Below the pieces are notes generated by a model. The model worked only from the letters and a program-made list of their open reading frames with translations, did not search any database and was not told the DNA's origin. A program made the translations under genes and the position numbers. A stretch of 64,000 bases of DNA from Beverwykella pulmonaria (taxonomy: Eukaryota; Ascomycota; Dothideomycetes; Pleosporales; Melanommataceae). Positions 42,599-56,642 of this stretch are shown here, one piece after another. How positions within the stretch are numbered: the first letter of the stretch is position 1; the number at the start of each line of letters is the position of its first letter. Location: positions 1,831,667 to 1,895,666 of the forward strand of contig BCHH01000005.1 in NCBI GenBank assembly GCA_001599595.1, given 5' to 3'.

Positions 42599-43080
42599 GG
42601 CGACAGGCGTGCGGTGATGGGCTCTCGGAGCAGGCAGTGCAGGAGCAGCCGTCGCGCGAGCGAAGCGTGCGTCGTCGACGGGAGCTGTGCGCGCGTGCGT
42701 CGTGGTCAGGCGACGGGACCTGGGAGGCGCAGAAGACGCTGGCAGTGGGTGGAATGCGCTGAGAAAACCAAGGGCGTGGAGGGCGAAATTGCTGGTGTGA
42801 GGTGAGGCGAAAGGTGCAGTCAGGGAGGATGACGCGATGTTTTCATGCGGCTAATAAGCTTGGACCCTCAAATTATGGTAGAGGCACGGCGGGGCACACC
42901 TGCCAAACGCGCAGCGGGCGACTTCGCTGGCGCTTGCTTGCACCTCTCCGGCCCGTTTCACGCTGCTTCCTTGCCCACACTGCTCGCTCTCCCCTCCTTC
43001 TGTCACCCCTCTCTGCGCCCATTCACTCCCCGTCCCTCGCTGCACACCATCCGAGCCCACTTTCCACCTCCCAGCCAGTC
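42599..43080. promoter_or_regulatory. Shared promoter region, PRKRIP1-like and DET1-like genes
   Basis: About 480 bases between divergent ATGs at 42598 and 43081. The half next to the DET1-like gene is C/T-rich on the plus strand (42940-43080). No TATA is obvious. Confidence 0.45.
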
Positions 43081-45051
43081 ATGGGCAAGCCTCGGGTCAG
43101 TATTTCTTATCCCACCCTGCGAACGGATGGCTCATGCAGGCACAGATGATCATTCTGGTCCGCCATGCCCAATCTGAGGGAAACAAGGACCGTGATATTC
43201 ACCAGTTTATCCCAGACCACCGCGTCAAGCTCACAGCCAATGGCTGGAACCAGGTGCGTTCGCCGTGCGCGGATGTGTGACGGGCTCGTAAAGGGAAGCT
43301 AATCCCATGTTTCGATTCACAGGCAGAGGAGGCCGGACGCCAGCTCCGCTCTCTCCTCAAGCCTGACGACACCCTGCAGTTCTTCACCTCGCCGTACCGA
43401 CGCACCCGCGAAACCACCGAAGGCATCCTCCGCACCCTCACCTCGGACGATCCAAGCCCGTCTCCGTTCCCGCGCCACAAGATCAAGGTATTCGAAGAGC
43501 CGCGTCTCCGAGAGCAGGACTTTGGCAACTTCCAGCCGTGCTCCGCCGAAATGGAGCGCATGTGGCAGGAACGAGCCGACTACGGCCATTTCTTCTACCG
43601 CATCCCGGACGGCGAGAGCGCCGCCGATGCCTACGACCGCGTCAGCGGCTTCAACGAGAGCATGTGGAGGCAGTTTGGGGAGGAAGACTTCCCGAGCGTC
43701 TGCGTGCTCGTCACCCATGGACTGATGACGAGGGTGTTCCTCATGAAATGGTAGGATAGCACCTCGCACCCGCCAAAAGTCTGCGAGGCGTCTAACAGGG
43801 AGCAGGTACCATTGGTCCGTCGAGTACTTTGAAGACCTCCGCAATATCAACCACTGCGAGTTCATCGTGATGAAGCAGAGTCCGACCAACGGAAAGTACA
43901 TTCTCCAAAACGAGCTGCGAACATGGTCCGACCTCAAACAGCGTGTTGCCGCAGCAGGCAATGGCAATGGCAATGCCCCCGCCGTCACTTCTGCACGAGG
44001 CGCCCCGGCCCCCGCCCCCGCTCCAGGTAATCTCAATTCTTCCCCTACCATTCCGATACGTCGCTGGGGAGGTTGTGCGAATGGATGTAATCACGACAAG
44101 GTGAATTGGCCACGCCGTACCATGCGCAAGAACACGGCCGAGTATTTGGGAGGTACACTGCCCCCAGCCGTACTACCAACACGCAATCTCGACGGCGAGA
44201 AGGACGACCACCCCGTTGCATCACAAGAAGCCGATCACACGCCCACGATCAAAGAGCCCAGCCCATCCAAGCCCGCCCGCAAATCCAGTACCAAAGCCGC
44301 CCCAGTTCCCGCCATGCCCTTAACCCCAGCCTCTCCGAACGACGCCTCCAACGACGCCGCATCCAGCTCCAGCTCAGACGACCGAGTTGGTAGCAGCGAG
44401 GAAGAAGAGGCCGCAGTGGCCATTCCACGCGCGTCACAACACCCCGCCCCTAGAACGGCTGCCATCCTGCGTCATCTTAGCGCGCCTCGCAATTTCAGCG
44501 GACATACCGTGGGGCCAAGCATCCCCGGTGAAGGTTTCTCCGATGACTCAGACTATTTCCCCGGCATGCAGCATGCTCACACCCACCACCACAACCATAC
44601 ACACACCTCGCCGGCCAAAAACTCGAATGGAGTCCATGGCAAGTCGCGACTCCGAGCAAGCTCCAAGCAAAGACAACAGAGCAAAGAGCGCAAGGCGGCC
44701 CGCAAGATGAGTGAGCAGAGCTGGATGCAGGAGTCGGGCATGGGTGCCGGTGCTCGCGCCGACACGCTAGGTGACGGCGGCGGCAATGGAACAAGTGACG
44801 ATGCTGGGTTTTCAAAGAACGAAACAGCCTCCCCGACGAGTATGTCGACCGACGATGAGAAGCCCATCTTAAAGGAAGCGCTGAAGGGTGACATGATTGT
44901 GGAGAAGAGCGAAGAGGAGAGGGAGGATGGCCATGTGGATCAGGAGAAAGAGAGGGAATTAAATAAGCAGATTGACGAGGGGGAGGTGGGCAAGAAGGAT
45001 ATTGAGAAGATGAAGGCGCATGAGAGGAAGGGATTTGGGGAGGTTTATTGA
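43081..45051 (+). CDS. DET1-like histidine phosphatase (phosphoglycerate mutase family)
   Basis: Four exons: 43081-43095, 43140-43253, 43323-43750 and 43806-45051, all GT-AG and in phase, 600 residues. The phosphohistidine motif is LVRHAQSEGNKD, followed by HRVKLTANGWNQAEEAG. The second arm is FFTSPYRRTRET, the acid residue lies in RLREQDFGNFQ, and the second His in VTHGLMTRVF. These are the four active-site elements of the family, and all are present. The KDRDIHQFIPDH pattern is that of yeast Det1-type broad-range acid phosphatases. After about residue 230 comes a long, disordered, Ser/Pro/Glu-rich tail with a run of His residues (HAHTHHHNHTHT), absent from yeast Det1. The 15-base first exon could instead be followed by an acceptor six bases later. 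Enzyme substrate in this fungus unknown. Confidence 0.85.
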
Positions 45052-46083
45052 TGAGTTATGTTCATGATTGTCGTACATGCTGAGATGAATGTCATAGGAA
45101 GGGCTTGGGCAAGGAATTGGGTAGACTAGGAATCGAGAATAGATGGCTTTCCACAGGGCTATAGAATGTAAATGGAGGGAGACTATTCCAATCTGACTTG
45201 AGATGTGATCAAGACTTGATAGCTCTTGCTCGTTGCGAACATTCCCGTGCTGCGGGTTGTACAGAGTTCTTCCTCGAAGTACGCAGCTACTAACCAACTA
45301 ACAGATAGCTTGTCCCGTTCCTTAAGCAGATGGCTTTTGGGCTTAGCTAAGAACTCGCTCCAAAATCAGAGGTTCTCTTGCAGGGAATCCGATATGTCTG
45401 GGGACACAGTTAATGAACAACGTATCCGCGCAACAAAAGACTGCGAAAAAGCGGAGGAACGCCGCTGCATTGTTGTGTGACACATAATTCGATCGGGTTA
45501 GTAAAATGTTACACGTGAAACCATCCAAGGATAGATGGGCTAGCGTTGAGGAATGGGGAAATTGGGTTGTTTACTGTGGAAAAAAAAGAAGAAAAAGAAA
45601 GAAAAAGCAAACGAAAATGAAAATGAAAAAGGGGGGAAGTCGTTTTCAGGTGGACTTGATTGCGATTGTCTAACCAAAGTGGGGTGGGTGAACGGATGCG
45701 TGGCTGATAGAGATGTTCGACGTTTGTCACTTCAGAAACTCTTATGATATATATATAGTACTTGCCTTACGGCTGTATTACTTCCTACACCTAGACCTAT
45801 ATAGTCCTCTATTATCTCCACCTTTCCTATTAAATGTGCAAGCGCCCTGGGGTATTATATGACCATAAACCAAAGTATCCGAAATGCGTTACCAATGCAG
45901 TCCTCCCATCCATTTGTATCCTAGCCGGTCTTGTGATGTCAACAAACCGGTCCATCCTATGTCATTAATCATTATTCCTATTTATTTTTTCGGGTCCATC
46001 CGTTCAAAGGCTGTCGGGGCGCCGCTCGAGCATATGAGGCTAAGTGCCTCTGGTATTAAGTTCACGCCAAGTCGCATTTCGTC
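45052..46083. other. Intergenic
   Basis: No gene recognised. It contains an A/G-rich simple tract at about 45579-45637 (AAAAGAA-type units), giving only low-complexity Lys/Glu/Asn frames. The right third is the 3' region of the convergent surface-protein gene. Confidence 0.5.
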
Positions 46084-48924
46084 TCACGCCACCAAGCTCA
46101 AGACTGCCATCATCAATGGCAACGCCCAGCTTTTTATGCCTGAGGCGCTGCTCCTGACACTCCATCCTGCACCCTTGGAAGACGTCGTCGCTGCCGCCCC
46201 TCCATTCAACACTGTTGCTCCCGCACTCGGTTCACTCGTTCCGGTCATAGATTGGCTTCTTGTTGTCGTAGCAGGGAACAGCGCTGTTGTAGTCGTTCTC
46301 CCCGAACTCCCGTATATGAGCTGCGTTGCGCCAGGCGCGAGGACAATCGTTGTCCCGTCGACCGTGATAGTGCCGCCGGGAGTGAGTGTTTCGGAACCTA
46401 TAATAAATGTAGTTCCAGTGCCAGGGATTGCCGTGAATGTATAAGATCCAATGGTCAGGACGGGAGGGTTGGTGATAATCGGGGTTTGGGTTTGAGCGGT
46501 GGGTAGGAGGGTGGTTTTCCCATTAATGATGAGAGCGGTGGCTCCGGGAGCCAGAGAGATCGTGGTATCGGCTACGATTATGACACCGCCAGGGGTCAGT
46601 GTGTGTGTTCCGATAACGTATGTAGTCCCGGCGCCTGGGAGCGCGGTGAAGACGACATTGCCAATCGTCAGAGGCGGCGCTGTTATTTGAGCGGCAGCCG
46701 GGTTAGGGAGAGTTGATGTCGCGCCATTGATTACAACGAAGGAGCCGGAGGGCGCGAGAGATATTGTGGTTCCATCTACAGTTATGACTTCACTAGGAGC
46801 CAGGGTTTGGCCAGAGATGACAAAGGTTGGCGCAGCATCCGGATTTCCAGGATTGGCAGTGAACGTCGAGCTCCCAACGATGATCTCGGGGCGAGCTGTA
46901 GCAGCTGTAGGAAGCGTCTGTGTCGAGCCTCCGATCACAATGAAGGAACCGGAGGGTGCAAGAGATATCGTTGTGCCATCTATAGTTCTGACCTGACCAG
47001 GTTCGAGTGTCTGGCCAGATATGACAAAGGTAGGACCACTCCCGGAACTCCCAGTGCTAGCAGTGATCGTGGAACCTCCTATTACAATTTCAGGCTGAGC
47101 TGTAACGGCCGGTGCAGCAGTAGTCAGTATCTGCGTCGAACCTCCTATCACAATAAAGGAAGCTGAAGGAGCGAGGCTGACTAAAGTACCGTCGACAGTA
47201 GCAGTCCCACCGGCAGTGAGGGTCTGACCTGGCGCAATAAAAAATTGAGTAGCAGCATTTCCAGTCAGCGTTGAGGAACCGATTGTCAGAACTGGCGGGG
47301 CTTGGGCCTGGGCAACAGACGTGGCTACCTGTGGTAATTCGGACGTTACCCCGCCCACAACAATGGCAGTAGCGGATGGGGCGAGAGAAACGGGCTGTCC
47401 TCCGATCGTGATGGCCGGACCTCCGACTTGGAGAGTTTGCGAACCGACAATTACTACTGAGGGGCCAATCACGACTGGGGCTGTGCCGATTGTACCAACT
47501 GTCACACGTGTTTGTTCGGGGGCCGTAGAACCTTGTGGTGGGTTACTTCCAGCGTTTTGTGCATCCTGGGCGGTCGATGCTGCAGCAGTCTGCTGGACTG
47601 CTGGTTTCACGACTGCTTTGCTGGTACCGAATCCATCAGCGGTAATCTCAATCCTTGGTGGATTGACTTGCGATGTCGTCTTAGCGCTACCTGTGTTAAA
47701 GACGACGACTTGCGGATTATCCGTGGTTACATCCCCAAATCCTAGCGCTGAGGATTCGATGTGGACAAGAAACGGGTTTCCAAGAGCCTTGTTGACATAC
47801 GTCAGGTCCACGACAAACAGGACGGTTACTATTGCCTGGAAACTCCCAGTACCGCAAGCCGATTGAGGGATTTGTTGGAGGAATTCTTCTGGCACCGCCC
47901 CCGTAGCCGTCGCGAAGTCTTCAATGCCTTTGAGCCAATACGGGTATGCATACGCATTGGGTAGATGAAAGGTCTCGGTAGTAGCAGTACTCCCGACGCG
48001 TCCATTATCTGCAGTGACGACAACCGTAGACTCTACCTCATACGCGGTGAAGTAGAGAAACGGGGTGGCAGAAGTTCTGCACGGGTTAAATTTAGTATTC
48101 GTTCGATTACGTACTAGGGACGCGGGGAGAAAGTTGCCACTTACGCTACAAATGCAGAGTCGGGGGCGCCGCGAACAGCTACCGTTGCGGGCGCGAGGTC
48201 GTACACGTTGAGATTATAGTTGCTCGCATCAGAGGCTGGAATGAAACCGCCAGTTGGAAGTGGAAGTGCTGCGGTCCGGGTGATGACTGATGTGATGGCT
48301 GCTGCAGGTTTCACCGTATATTGTTCATAATAGGTCCATGTCCAGCCCCACTCAGAGTCGTAGCTTTCACTCTCAGTGTAGACGGCATCCGTTGCGAGAG
48401 CACTAGCCACATCAAAAGTCTCCGTGATGGGGATGGTAGTAAGATAACTCTGGCCATCTGTGGCGTTTACTCCGAAGCTGGTGAGAGTAGCGATTTCATG
48501 CTCGTATGTGGCAGCGAACCACCAGTCGATATTTGCATTGGGGATGTTTACCGTACACGCCAAACGGGTGTCGTTCTTGGATAACAGAGACTTGACTGCA
48601 CCCTGGTCGGTCGGGCGTGGACGTCCATTCTCGCTAAAGTTACTCGTGGCGGTGCCAAGAATGGGATAGGGTGGCTCCTGTGTTGCTGGCAACGTTGAGG
48701 TCGCTGACAGCGTTGCAATAGCCAGAGGCGTGGCGATAGTGGGCGACAATGTCGCAATAGAGGTGCGGTTCTGATATGAGGCTGGATACAAGGCGTGTTA
48801 GTCTGGGGTATGCGTACGGAATACGAGCCGTACCAGTCAAGGCGTTACCACGTGGGCGGAACGGCGTTGATGTGCAGAAGGACAGAATCGCACAAACAAC
48901 GACAAACGAGTGTAGAGCAAACAT
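46084..48924 (-). CDS. Repetitive GPI-anchored cell-surface protein
   Basis: Three exons on the minus strand: 48924-48834, 48781-48145 and 48076-46084. All phases agree and the product is 906 residues. The N-terminus, MFALHSFVVVCAILSFCTST, is a signal peptide. The unique N-terminal region has TYEHEIATLTSFGVNATDGQ and VESTVVVTADNGRVGS. The second half is a tandem array of about six units of about 70 residues, each with TLxPGGTITVDGTTISLAPS followed by GSFIVIGGSTQTLP and a variable linker. The end, SVRSSASGIKSWALPLMMAV, is a GPI-anchor signal (small residues then a hydrophobic tail). It should sit on the plasma membrane or in the wall. Repeat number probably varies among strains. Many Ser/Thr sites suggest O-glycosylation. 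Confidence 0.8.
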
Positions 48925-50278
48925 GCCTGCGTAGACAAAGTGTCCCAGGCAGTTGCGTTGGGCGTCTCTCACGCGAGCCAGAGAGTGATGCGCATATGCG
49001 GAAGCGATAGGAGGGAGCGAAAGGCAATCAATATGGGAAAAGCCCTCCTCACTCCGACGGGCATGGCCGAGGGCTGGCCGCTAGCTACCTAGCTTTGGCT
49101 TCGGCGAGATGATGCCTCCCGCGATGGCCGGGATGGTGCATTTCAAATTGCGGGCCACTGCCACTCTGGGCGATTTGTGCCACTCAAACGCCTGCTACTT
49201 GTTAGCCGGCCCTCGAGCGACGCGTGGGCGATATTGAAGGTTGATTTTGGTGGTTTGGGTGGTTTTGATTGCCCTTTATGCGTCCACGCCGGCTCAGTTA
49301 CCGGCAACCGAACTCGCTCACTCCACCCTCCGTCGTGAGGAGCGGTAGTAGCAGCAGCCGCAGCAATATCACAACACCAGCAACCACCCCGACGACGCCT
49401 GCAGGTGAGGTTGCAAGCTCGTGGAATGCAGCGCCAGCGCCAGCGCCAGTGCGAGCCGTCGACTCCGGCCGGGCGGGACTCGTCGTGCTCTCGCTGCCCC
49501 TGGTCGGCGCGGCGATCGGACGGGGTGCTGGCTGCCTCTCTGATTCGACGGGAGGGCTGCGGAGGTGCGCGTCACCTCCCCCGTGCTGATATCTCAGCCA
49601 TGCCGCACGTTCGAGGCTTTCGTGGCACCGCCCAGCCAGCCCCTCCACAAAAGAGAGTCCTCAAGTTGCTGTCCCACGAACTAGTGGCCCCCTCTGAATG
49701 AAACAGACGGGCTGGGCTGTCGGCTTTTCCGCGCAGGAATATGCTTGTCGGAGTGTGGCCCTTTCATATGTGCGGGAGAATTCACCGGCTGAAAGGGTAC
49801 GGAGGCAGGAGACCGCAGCCAGATGCGCTGCTCACGCTCTCTGCTGCGTCTTTCTTCGTGTTGCTCGCTGATGCTGCTTCCCGCAGCGCAGCGCAGCGGG
49901 TGCAGCCTCTTTTGCACGGCGTGGGTGGCATTCTAGAGCGGTTCGTCGGTCCCGTGAGAACATGCCCAAGCCATGGCAGGTCGCGGGCAGCCATGGTTTC
50001 GCCGTAGCGAATGGCGGCTGTTACATACGCTGAGATGCTATCGAGGGTGCGACCAAACCCGCCGTTAGTTCAGCAATTTAACGTGCCCTTGGCTGATTAG
50101 ACTCAGGGCCGGTCGCCTCAACTGAACACCGCCGGGCCACTCCTCGCTACCTCGTTGTTCCCTCTCTTGCTCTCGTGTGAGGCATCGACAATGCTAGGGC
50201 GTTGTTGCGCACGCTGCTGCCGACTGTGATGCTCCTCGCTCGCCATAGCTCTGTGGCTCTTCCTCTGCCTCGCTTACG
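48925..50278. other. Intergenic, divergent promoters
   Basis: About 1.35 kb between the divergent surface-protein and aspartic-protease-like genes. It includes short repeats of CAG/CGC triplets (49340-49450). Open frames on both strands overlap and look random. No gene supported. Confidence 0.5.
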
Positions 50279-52436
50279 ATGGCAAGTCACCGTGGTGATG
50301 GCGGCGGCACATACCTTGCCTGGGTGCTAGTTCTGTCCAACATCTTCGTCGCCCACGCCATCGACTTTCTCCCCCGCGACACCAAAAACACCTCCCTCCC
50401 GGCTCCCATTTCGTTCGCGCCGAGCCAGAACTGGGAGGGCATCGACGGCCAGTGGAACACCTTCAACCTGCGCGTTGGCACGCCTTCGCAATGGGTGCGC
50501 GTGCTTGCTTCGACCGCCAGCCAGCAGACCTGGACCATCTTCAAGGACCCCCAAGCTTGCCCTGGCCTGAACAACAGCTGCTACGACAGTCGCGGACGCA
50601 CCTTCGACAATAACACCTCCACGACGTGGAACAACAAGGGCTTCTACCAGCTATGGCTAGAGAAACAACTCAACTTTACGGGCAACGGCTTGTTCGGCTA
50701 TGACACCGTGGGCCTGGGGATTCCGGGGGAGGAGGGCCCGACCCTGCTGAATACCACTGTTGGTTCCCTCCTCACGCAAGACTTCTGGCTCGGCCACTTC
50801 GGCCTCAATGCGAAACCCACAAACTTCTCTGCCTTCGAGGAGCCCTCGCCGAGCTACATGACCTACCTCTTCCAGCAAAACCTTTTACCCAGTCTGTCTT
50901 TTGGCTACACCGCGGGCGCCCGGTACCGTACGTTCCCTCTTTCGCAACCCGCTTTGTCCAGAAAGTTAACTCTGCTTAGGCCTCGCAACCGTATTAGCAA
51001 GTCTTACGCTTGGCGGCTACGACGCCTCCCGGTTTATACCCAACGACCTGACATTTGCCTTCGCGCCAGACAATGAAAGGGACATCGTGGTCGGAATTGT
51101 GGATATCAAGGCAAATGGTGCAACGGACAACAATGTCAACTTGCTTAGCCTCAGGCGAGACGCCTTCAACATGTACATCGACTCGACGGTTTCGGAGCTC
51201 TGGCTGCCGGTCGAGGTGTGCCAAGCCTTCGAAGACACCTTCGGACTTCAATTCAACCACGACACCCAACTCTATGTTGTGAACGACACTGTCCACAGCA
51301 ATCTACTGGCGCGGAACGCCTCCATTACATTTACCCTCGGTCAACAGGCCGCCACCAGTGACACAGTCAACATCACTCTACCCTATGCTTCCTTCGATCT
51401 GACGGCAATGCCACCGTACAGAAATTTGAATACTTCAGAACGATATTTTCCCATCCGACGAGCCACGGATCAGAACCAGTTCATACTTGGGCGAACCTTC
51501 CTGCAGGAGGCATACCTGATTGTTGACTGGGAACGCCAGAACTTTTCAGTTTCTCAATGCAACTTTGAGTTCGGCCAGAGCAAGAACATTGTTCCGATTA
51601 TTTCACCAACCTATTCAAAGACTCCCGTTGTTACTTCTCACACAGCAAAGCACTCCCCAACAAGCACCATTATTGGAATCGCCGTAGGATGTGGTTTCAT
51701 GTTCGCCTTGGTCGTTTGTAGTCTTTTTGGGTGGTTTTGGCGGAAACGACATCAGCGGAAACTGGCCCAGATGAAAGTCGAAATAGAATCGAACGCCAAG
51801 GCAGCGGCAGCGGCAAAGGTGGAACTTCCTAGGGAGCTCGACGAGATCCCAACATCGCCAATCGGGGATCCAGAGGAGGGCTCAAACGTCTTCCCCAAGG
51901 CCGAACTGCCCGCAGATACCCCTCGTAGGTCCGAGCTAAGTACGGACGTGAAGAACGCAGATCAGTCATCGGACCTTGATCTACCGAGCATAGCAGTAGA
52001 AGTGGAGAATACGGAGCGGCAAATTTTCGAGATGCCCGGAGACATTCCAGAGCGGCAAGAAGCGGGCGGCCGCCAGCTTTCAGAAAAGGAGTCGATGATG
52101 GTGCGCGAACGGATATACAATGGCGTAGATCCTAACGGGCCGCCAGAAGTGTCGCCCATGGCAGGAGAGCAACCGAAGAGGCCTCCGCCAATATTACCTT
52201 CAGAGGTGGCGCTAGTAAACAGGAGAGGATTGCCAGTGTCTCCTGTGACTCCGTTGACGCCTCGAACGCCTCGAGACGGCGCATATCTCGAGGCCAGCGA
52301 TACGTTCTTCCAGCCATCCACCCGGACGCCTCGCGATGGCAGATTTCTGGAGACCGACGACACACTTCTCTCTCCCATTTCTCCGCTGGACGGTTCGGCG
52401 GACACAAGCAGGCGGCGCTTTTCTTACGAGTCATGA
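50279..52436 (+). CDS. Aspartic-protease-like (A1 fold) membrane protein, first catalytic Asp missing
   Basis: Two exons, 50279-50927 and 50980-52436, 701 residues. A signal peptide (LAWVLVLSNIFVAHA) is followed by a pepsin-type fold. The N-lobe has NTFNLRVGTPSQWVRVLAST, where the family motif DTGS is replaced by STAS, so the first catalytic Asp is absent. The splice restores LATVLASLTLGGYDASRF, the LGGxD landmark of A1 proteases. The second lobe has MYIDSTVSELWLP in place of DSGTS, keeping one Asp, and QNQFILGRTFLQEAYLIVDW is the conserved end of the fold. A single membrane helix follows (IIGIAVGCGFMFALVVCSLF), then a long cytoplasmic tail with repeated TPRTPRDG motifs. This looks like a fungal pseudoprotease receptor-like protein. 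An active enzyme is unlikely. Confidence 0.8.
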
Positions 52437-53615
52437 CGAAGACAAAAGTTTCATCAGGTCCGACATTTATGACAGGCGTACTGGGTTATAGGAATCTTGC
52501 GTTGGGCAGGCTGATTTGATCTGTTGGCAACATATGTGGCGTTTGACCGGAAGATACCTTGCCGTGTTTTTTGCATTTGAAATTTAGAAGGAGGTCAGGA
52601 GTAGCATGAGTGGACGTCTTTCAAGTTGTCACCGTCTAAGGAGGGTCTTCACCACATAATTTCTTCTGTCGATCTAAATAGCGAAATAGCAGCTGGCAGG
52701 TGGAGACAGCTCGGTCCTCAAGCTCTGGGCCAAAACCAAATAAACACATAATACCAACACTTTACGAAGTGGGGCACAACGTGTCCAAAGGATTCCAGTG
52801 AAGACCTGAAAGGATCGACTCTGTACTGCATGTTCCCACATCCAAAGAAAAATGACTAACATCTTGGCAAAGGACAAGAGGATTAAACTTGCCCCTACTA
52901 AACCCTATTATTCTATCTGCTAGTACACCGTTTTAGCCTTATACACATCCTCCTTCACGCATCCTAATTATTCTCCTTACACATGAGAACATGTAGTCGA
53001 CTTCAAGTGGCCTTGAAGAATCCATGCCACAATTATCCGCTACCGCTCTGCTTGTAACATAATATTGCCGAGCGATCCGATGGTAGTGATGAGAGGAGAT
53101 ACTTGCTTAGCTGGGGATTAGTGGTGTTGGTTGGCATGAAAGACGGCTTTCGCTTTCGTCGTTACCGAACAAGCAGCGGTGTCTGAAGAAAACGCTATGC
53201 TGAATGCAGCTTAGAGTGCTGCCTTTGAAGGCTGAGCGACCCAACCCCACCATGCCTAGGATAAGTAAAGAGGCACGACTACCACGCCGCCAGTTCTCAC
53301 CATTCACGTCCTCAATCGCTTACCCCTCTGCTCTCCCGTCCCTTGTGCTACGCGGTGAAGGTTTTCACAGGCTACTTCTTGGCCCTGCAATCTGGTTTCA
53401 ACAGCCGCTCTTCGGTTGACGGTCATCATTACCACGGGCGCCTACAGCCCTCCCTTATTACACCTGCGGCTGCTCCTGATACCTCTTGAGCCATCCACAG
53501 GTTCTGATCACTTCTCCCTGCCATCCCTAACCCAGACGTCCTCCTCCTATCGCCTAGATATTCGCACCCACTAAATACAAGCCCGCGTACCCCGCCGGAG
53601 CACGAGTCCGTCGCC
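52437..53615. other. Intergenic and Slt2 promoter
   Basis: No gene recognised in about 1.2 kb. The last 250 bases before the MAP kinase start are C/T-rich on the plus strand, as usual for fungal promoters and 5' leaders. Confidence 0.5.
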
Positions 53616-55274
<1,659 letters not shown>

Positions 55275-56027
55275 ACATATATTCCCATTGCTGACGTCAC
55301 CAAAGAAGTAGCGTTTAGCCCGTATCGTTGCGATAGTGTTCATTTTGGTTCGGTATACAGTATAGGGTCATCTATTTAGGACTGGAATGAAATGGGATGT
55401 GTCATAGCTTGGATGAACGGGATGGAATAGGAACGTCGATGTGCATACCCTGTTCGTGGAGGGCTGGTTAGTTTTCTTTCTTTCACCGTCTAAGATGGAT
55501 CTTGCCCGACAGACTTTCTTTCTTTTGTGAGAGATGAATTGAAAAATCTTGGCCTTCGCGGTCTGTCCATATCTGCGTGAGAGTGCGTTGGAAGGCATCG
55601 GCAAAATTGTGGGTGTGCTAAGCCTTCACGCATGAACTTGAACGAGCGGAAATCGCCTTTTTCTTCATCAGGGTGCTGGATTTCGGTTCCTGAGGTTCAT
55701 GTGCCAGAATTTGATTGGATGGTAGGGTTCGGTTTCTAGGGTTTTGGGGCGCATGCGGCGTGGGCGGAGAATGGGAAGGCACGTGAAAGTGTTGTAGCGC
55801 CACACCTCAGCCACATATTTGGTGGAGCAGTTAGGAGGACTGTGTTGTGTATAGTATAAAGGAAAATATGAGCGTTCGGGATAAGACTGGATCTTTAGCG
55901 TTTATTCCTACAATCCGCTCTTACTGTCCATCTTCCTCACCGAATACACCGATCCCAAACCAGCGTGTATCCCACCCCACTCTAGTGCTAATCCCTCTAT
56001 CCCTTCCCTCTTCTCTTCTTCATCAAT
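55275..56027. other. Intergenic
   Basis: The 3' region of the kinase gene and promoter of the next gene. No feature identified beyond a CT-rich leader (55910-56020). Confidence 0.5.
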
Positions 56028-56642
56028 ATGCAGCCGATATCCGCCGACGCTGCGCTCTCTACCTGCGAGCATATCCTTGCCTACACTTTCACAAACAAAC
56101 TTCTAGCCCTTGAAGCGCTCAACACCACTGGCCAAGGAATCGCGATTCAATATAACGGCGAGCTGTACGACGACATCCCGAGGAACAAAATAATGGCCGA
56201 GTTCGGCGATAATGTCGCTGATTTTATTGTTCATTTGGATTGGATATGGCGTACTTCGAGCCACCAGAGAAGATTTAGGAACAGTACGTATTGCTGACAT
56301 CTCCTGTATCATTATGCTGACGACTGACTGACAGCAGTCATACCATGGGACACACTCAAAAAGACCCTTCTCACCAACAAAGCTCTGCATAAGCGCGGTG
56401 TTGATTTTGGGATTGACAGGTGTATTTTGCTCAACCCTGGCACGGAGCTGAAAGGCGACTCGTTTAGGATAGTGGCTACGGTTATGGAAGCGCTGTTTGC
56501 TGCTGTGTTTCTGGATGGTGGGGTGGAGGCCCTTACAAGGGTTCTAGAGAAGTTAAAGTTGATGGACTTGGATCTGAGCAATGGGCTTCCTTTGAATACT
56601 GAAGGGACTAATGGGCAGGAGATGGCGGATGGTGGGTTGTAG
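56028..56642 (+). CDS. RNase III-domain protein, small
   Basis: Two exons, 56028-56283 and 56335-56642, joined in phase, 187 residues. The motif ILAYTFTNKLLALEALNTTG, then NKIMAEFGDNVADFIV, corresponds to the RNase III helix pair (FxNxxLLxEAL and NxxLAxLGDxVL). A later SFRIVATVMEALFAAVFLDG is the second half of the signature (VAxxxEAxxGAxxxDGG). The Asp of the first half is retained. There is no double-stranded RNA-binding domain. Short fungal proteins of this type are often annotated as RNase III domain-containing; some are relatives of the mitochondrial ribosomal protein mL57 and inactive. No mitochondrial leader is obvious. The role is uncertain. Confidence 0.75.

Noticed and set aside
41909..42805. 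Plus-strand open frame of 298 codons
   Set aside because: Antisense to the PRKRIP1-like gene, whose family signature is unmistakable. Leu/Cys-rich shadow.
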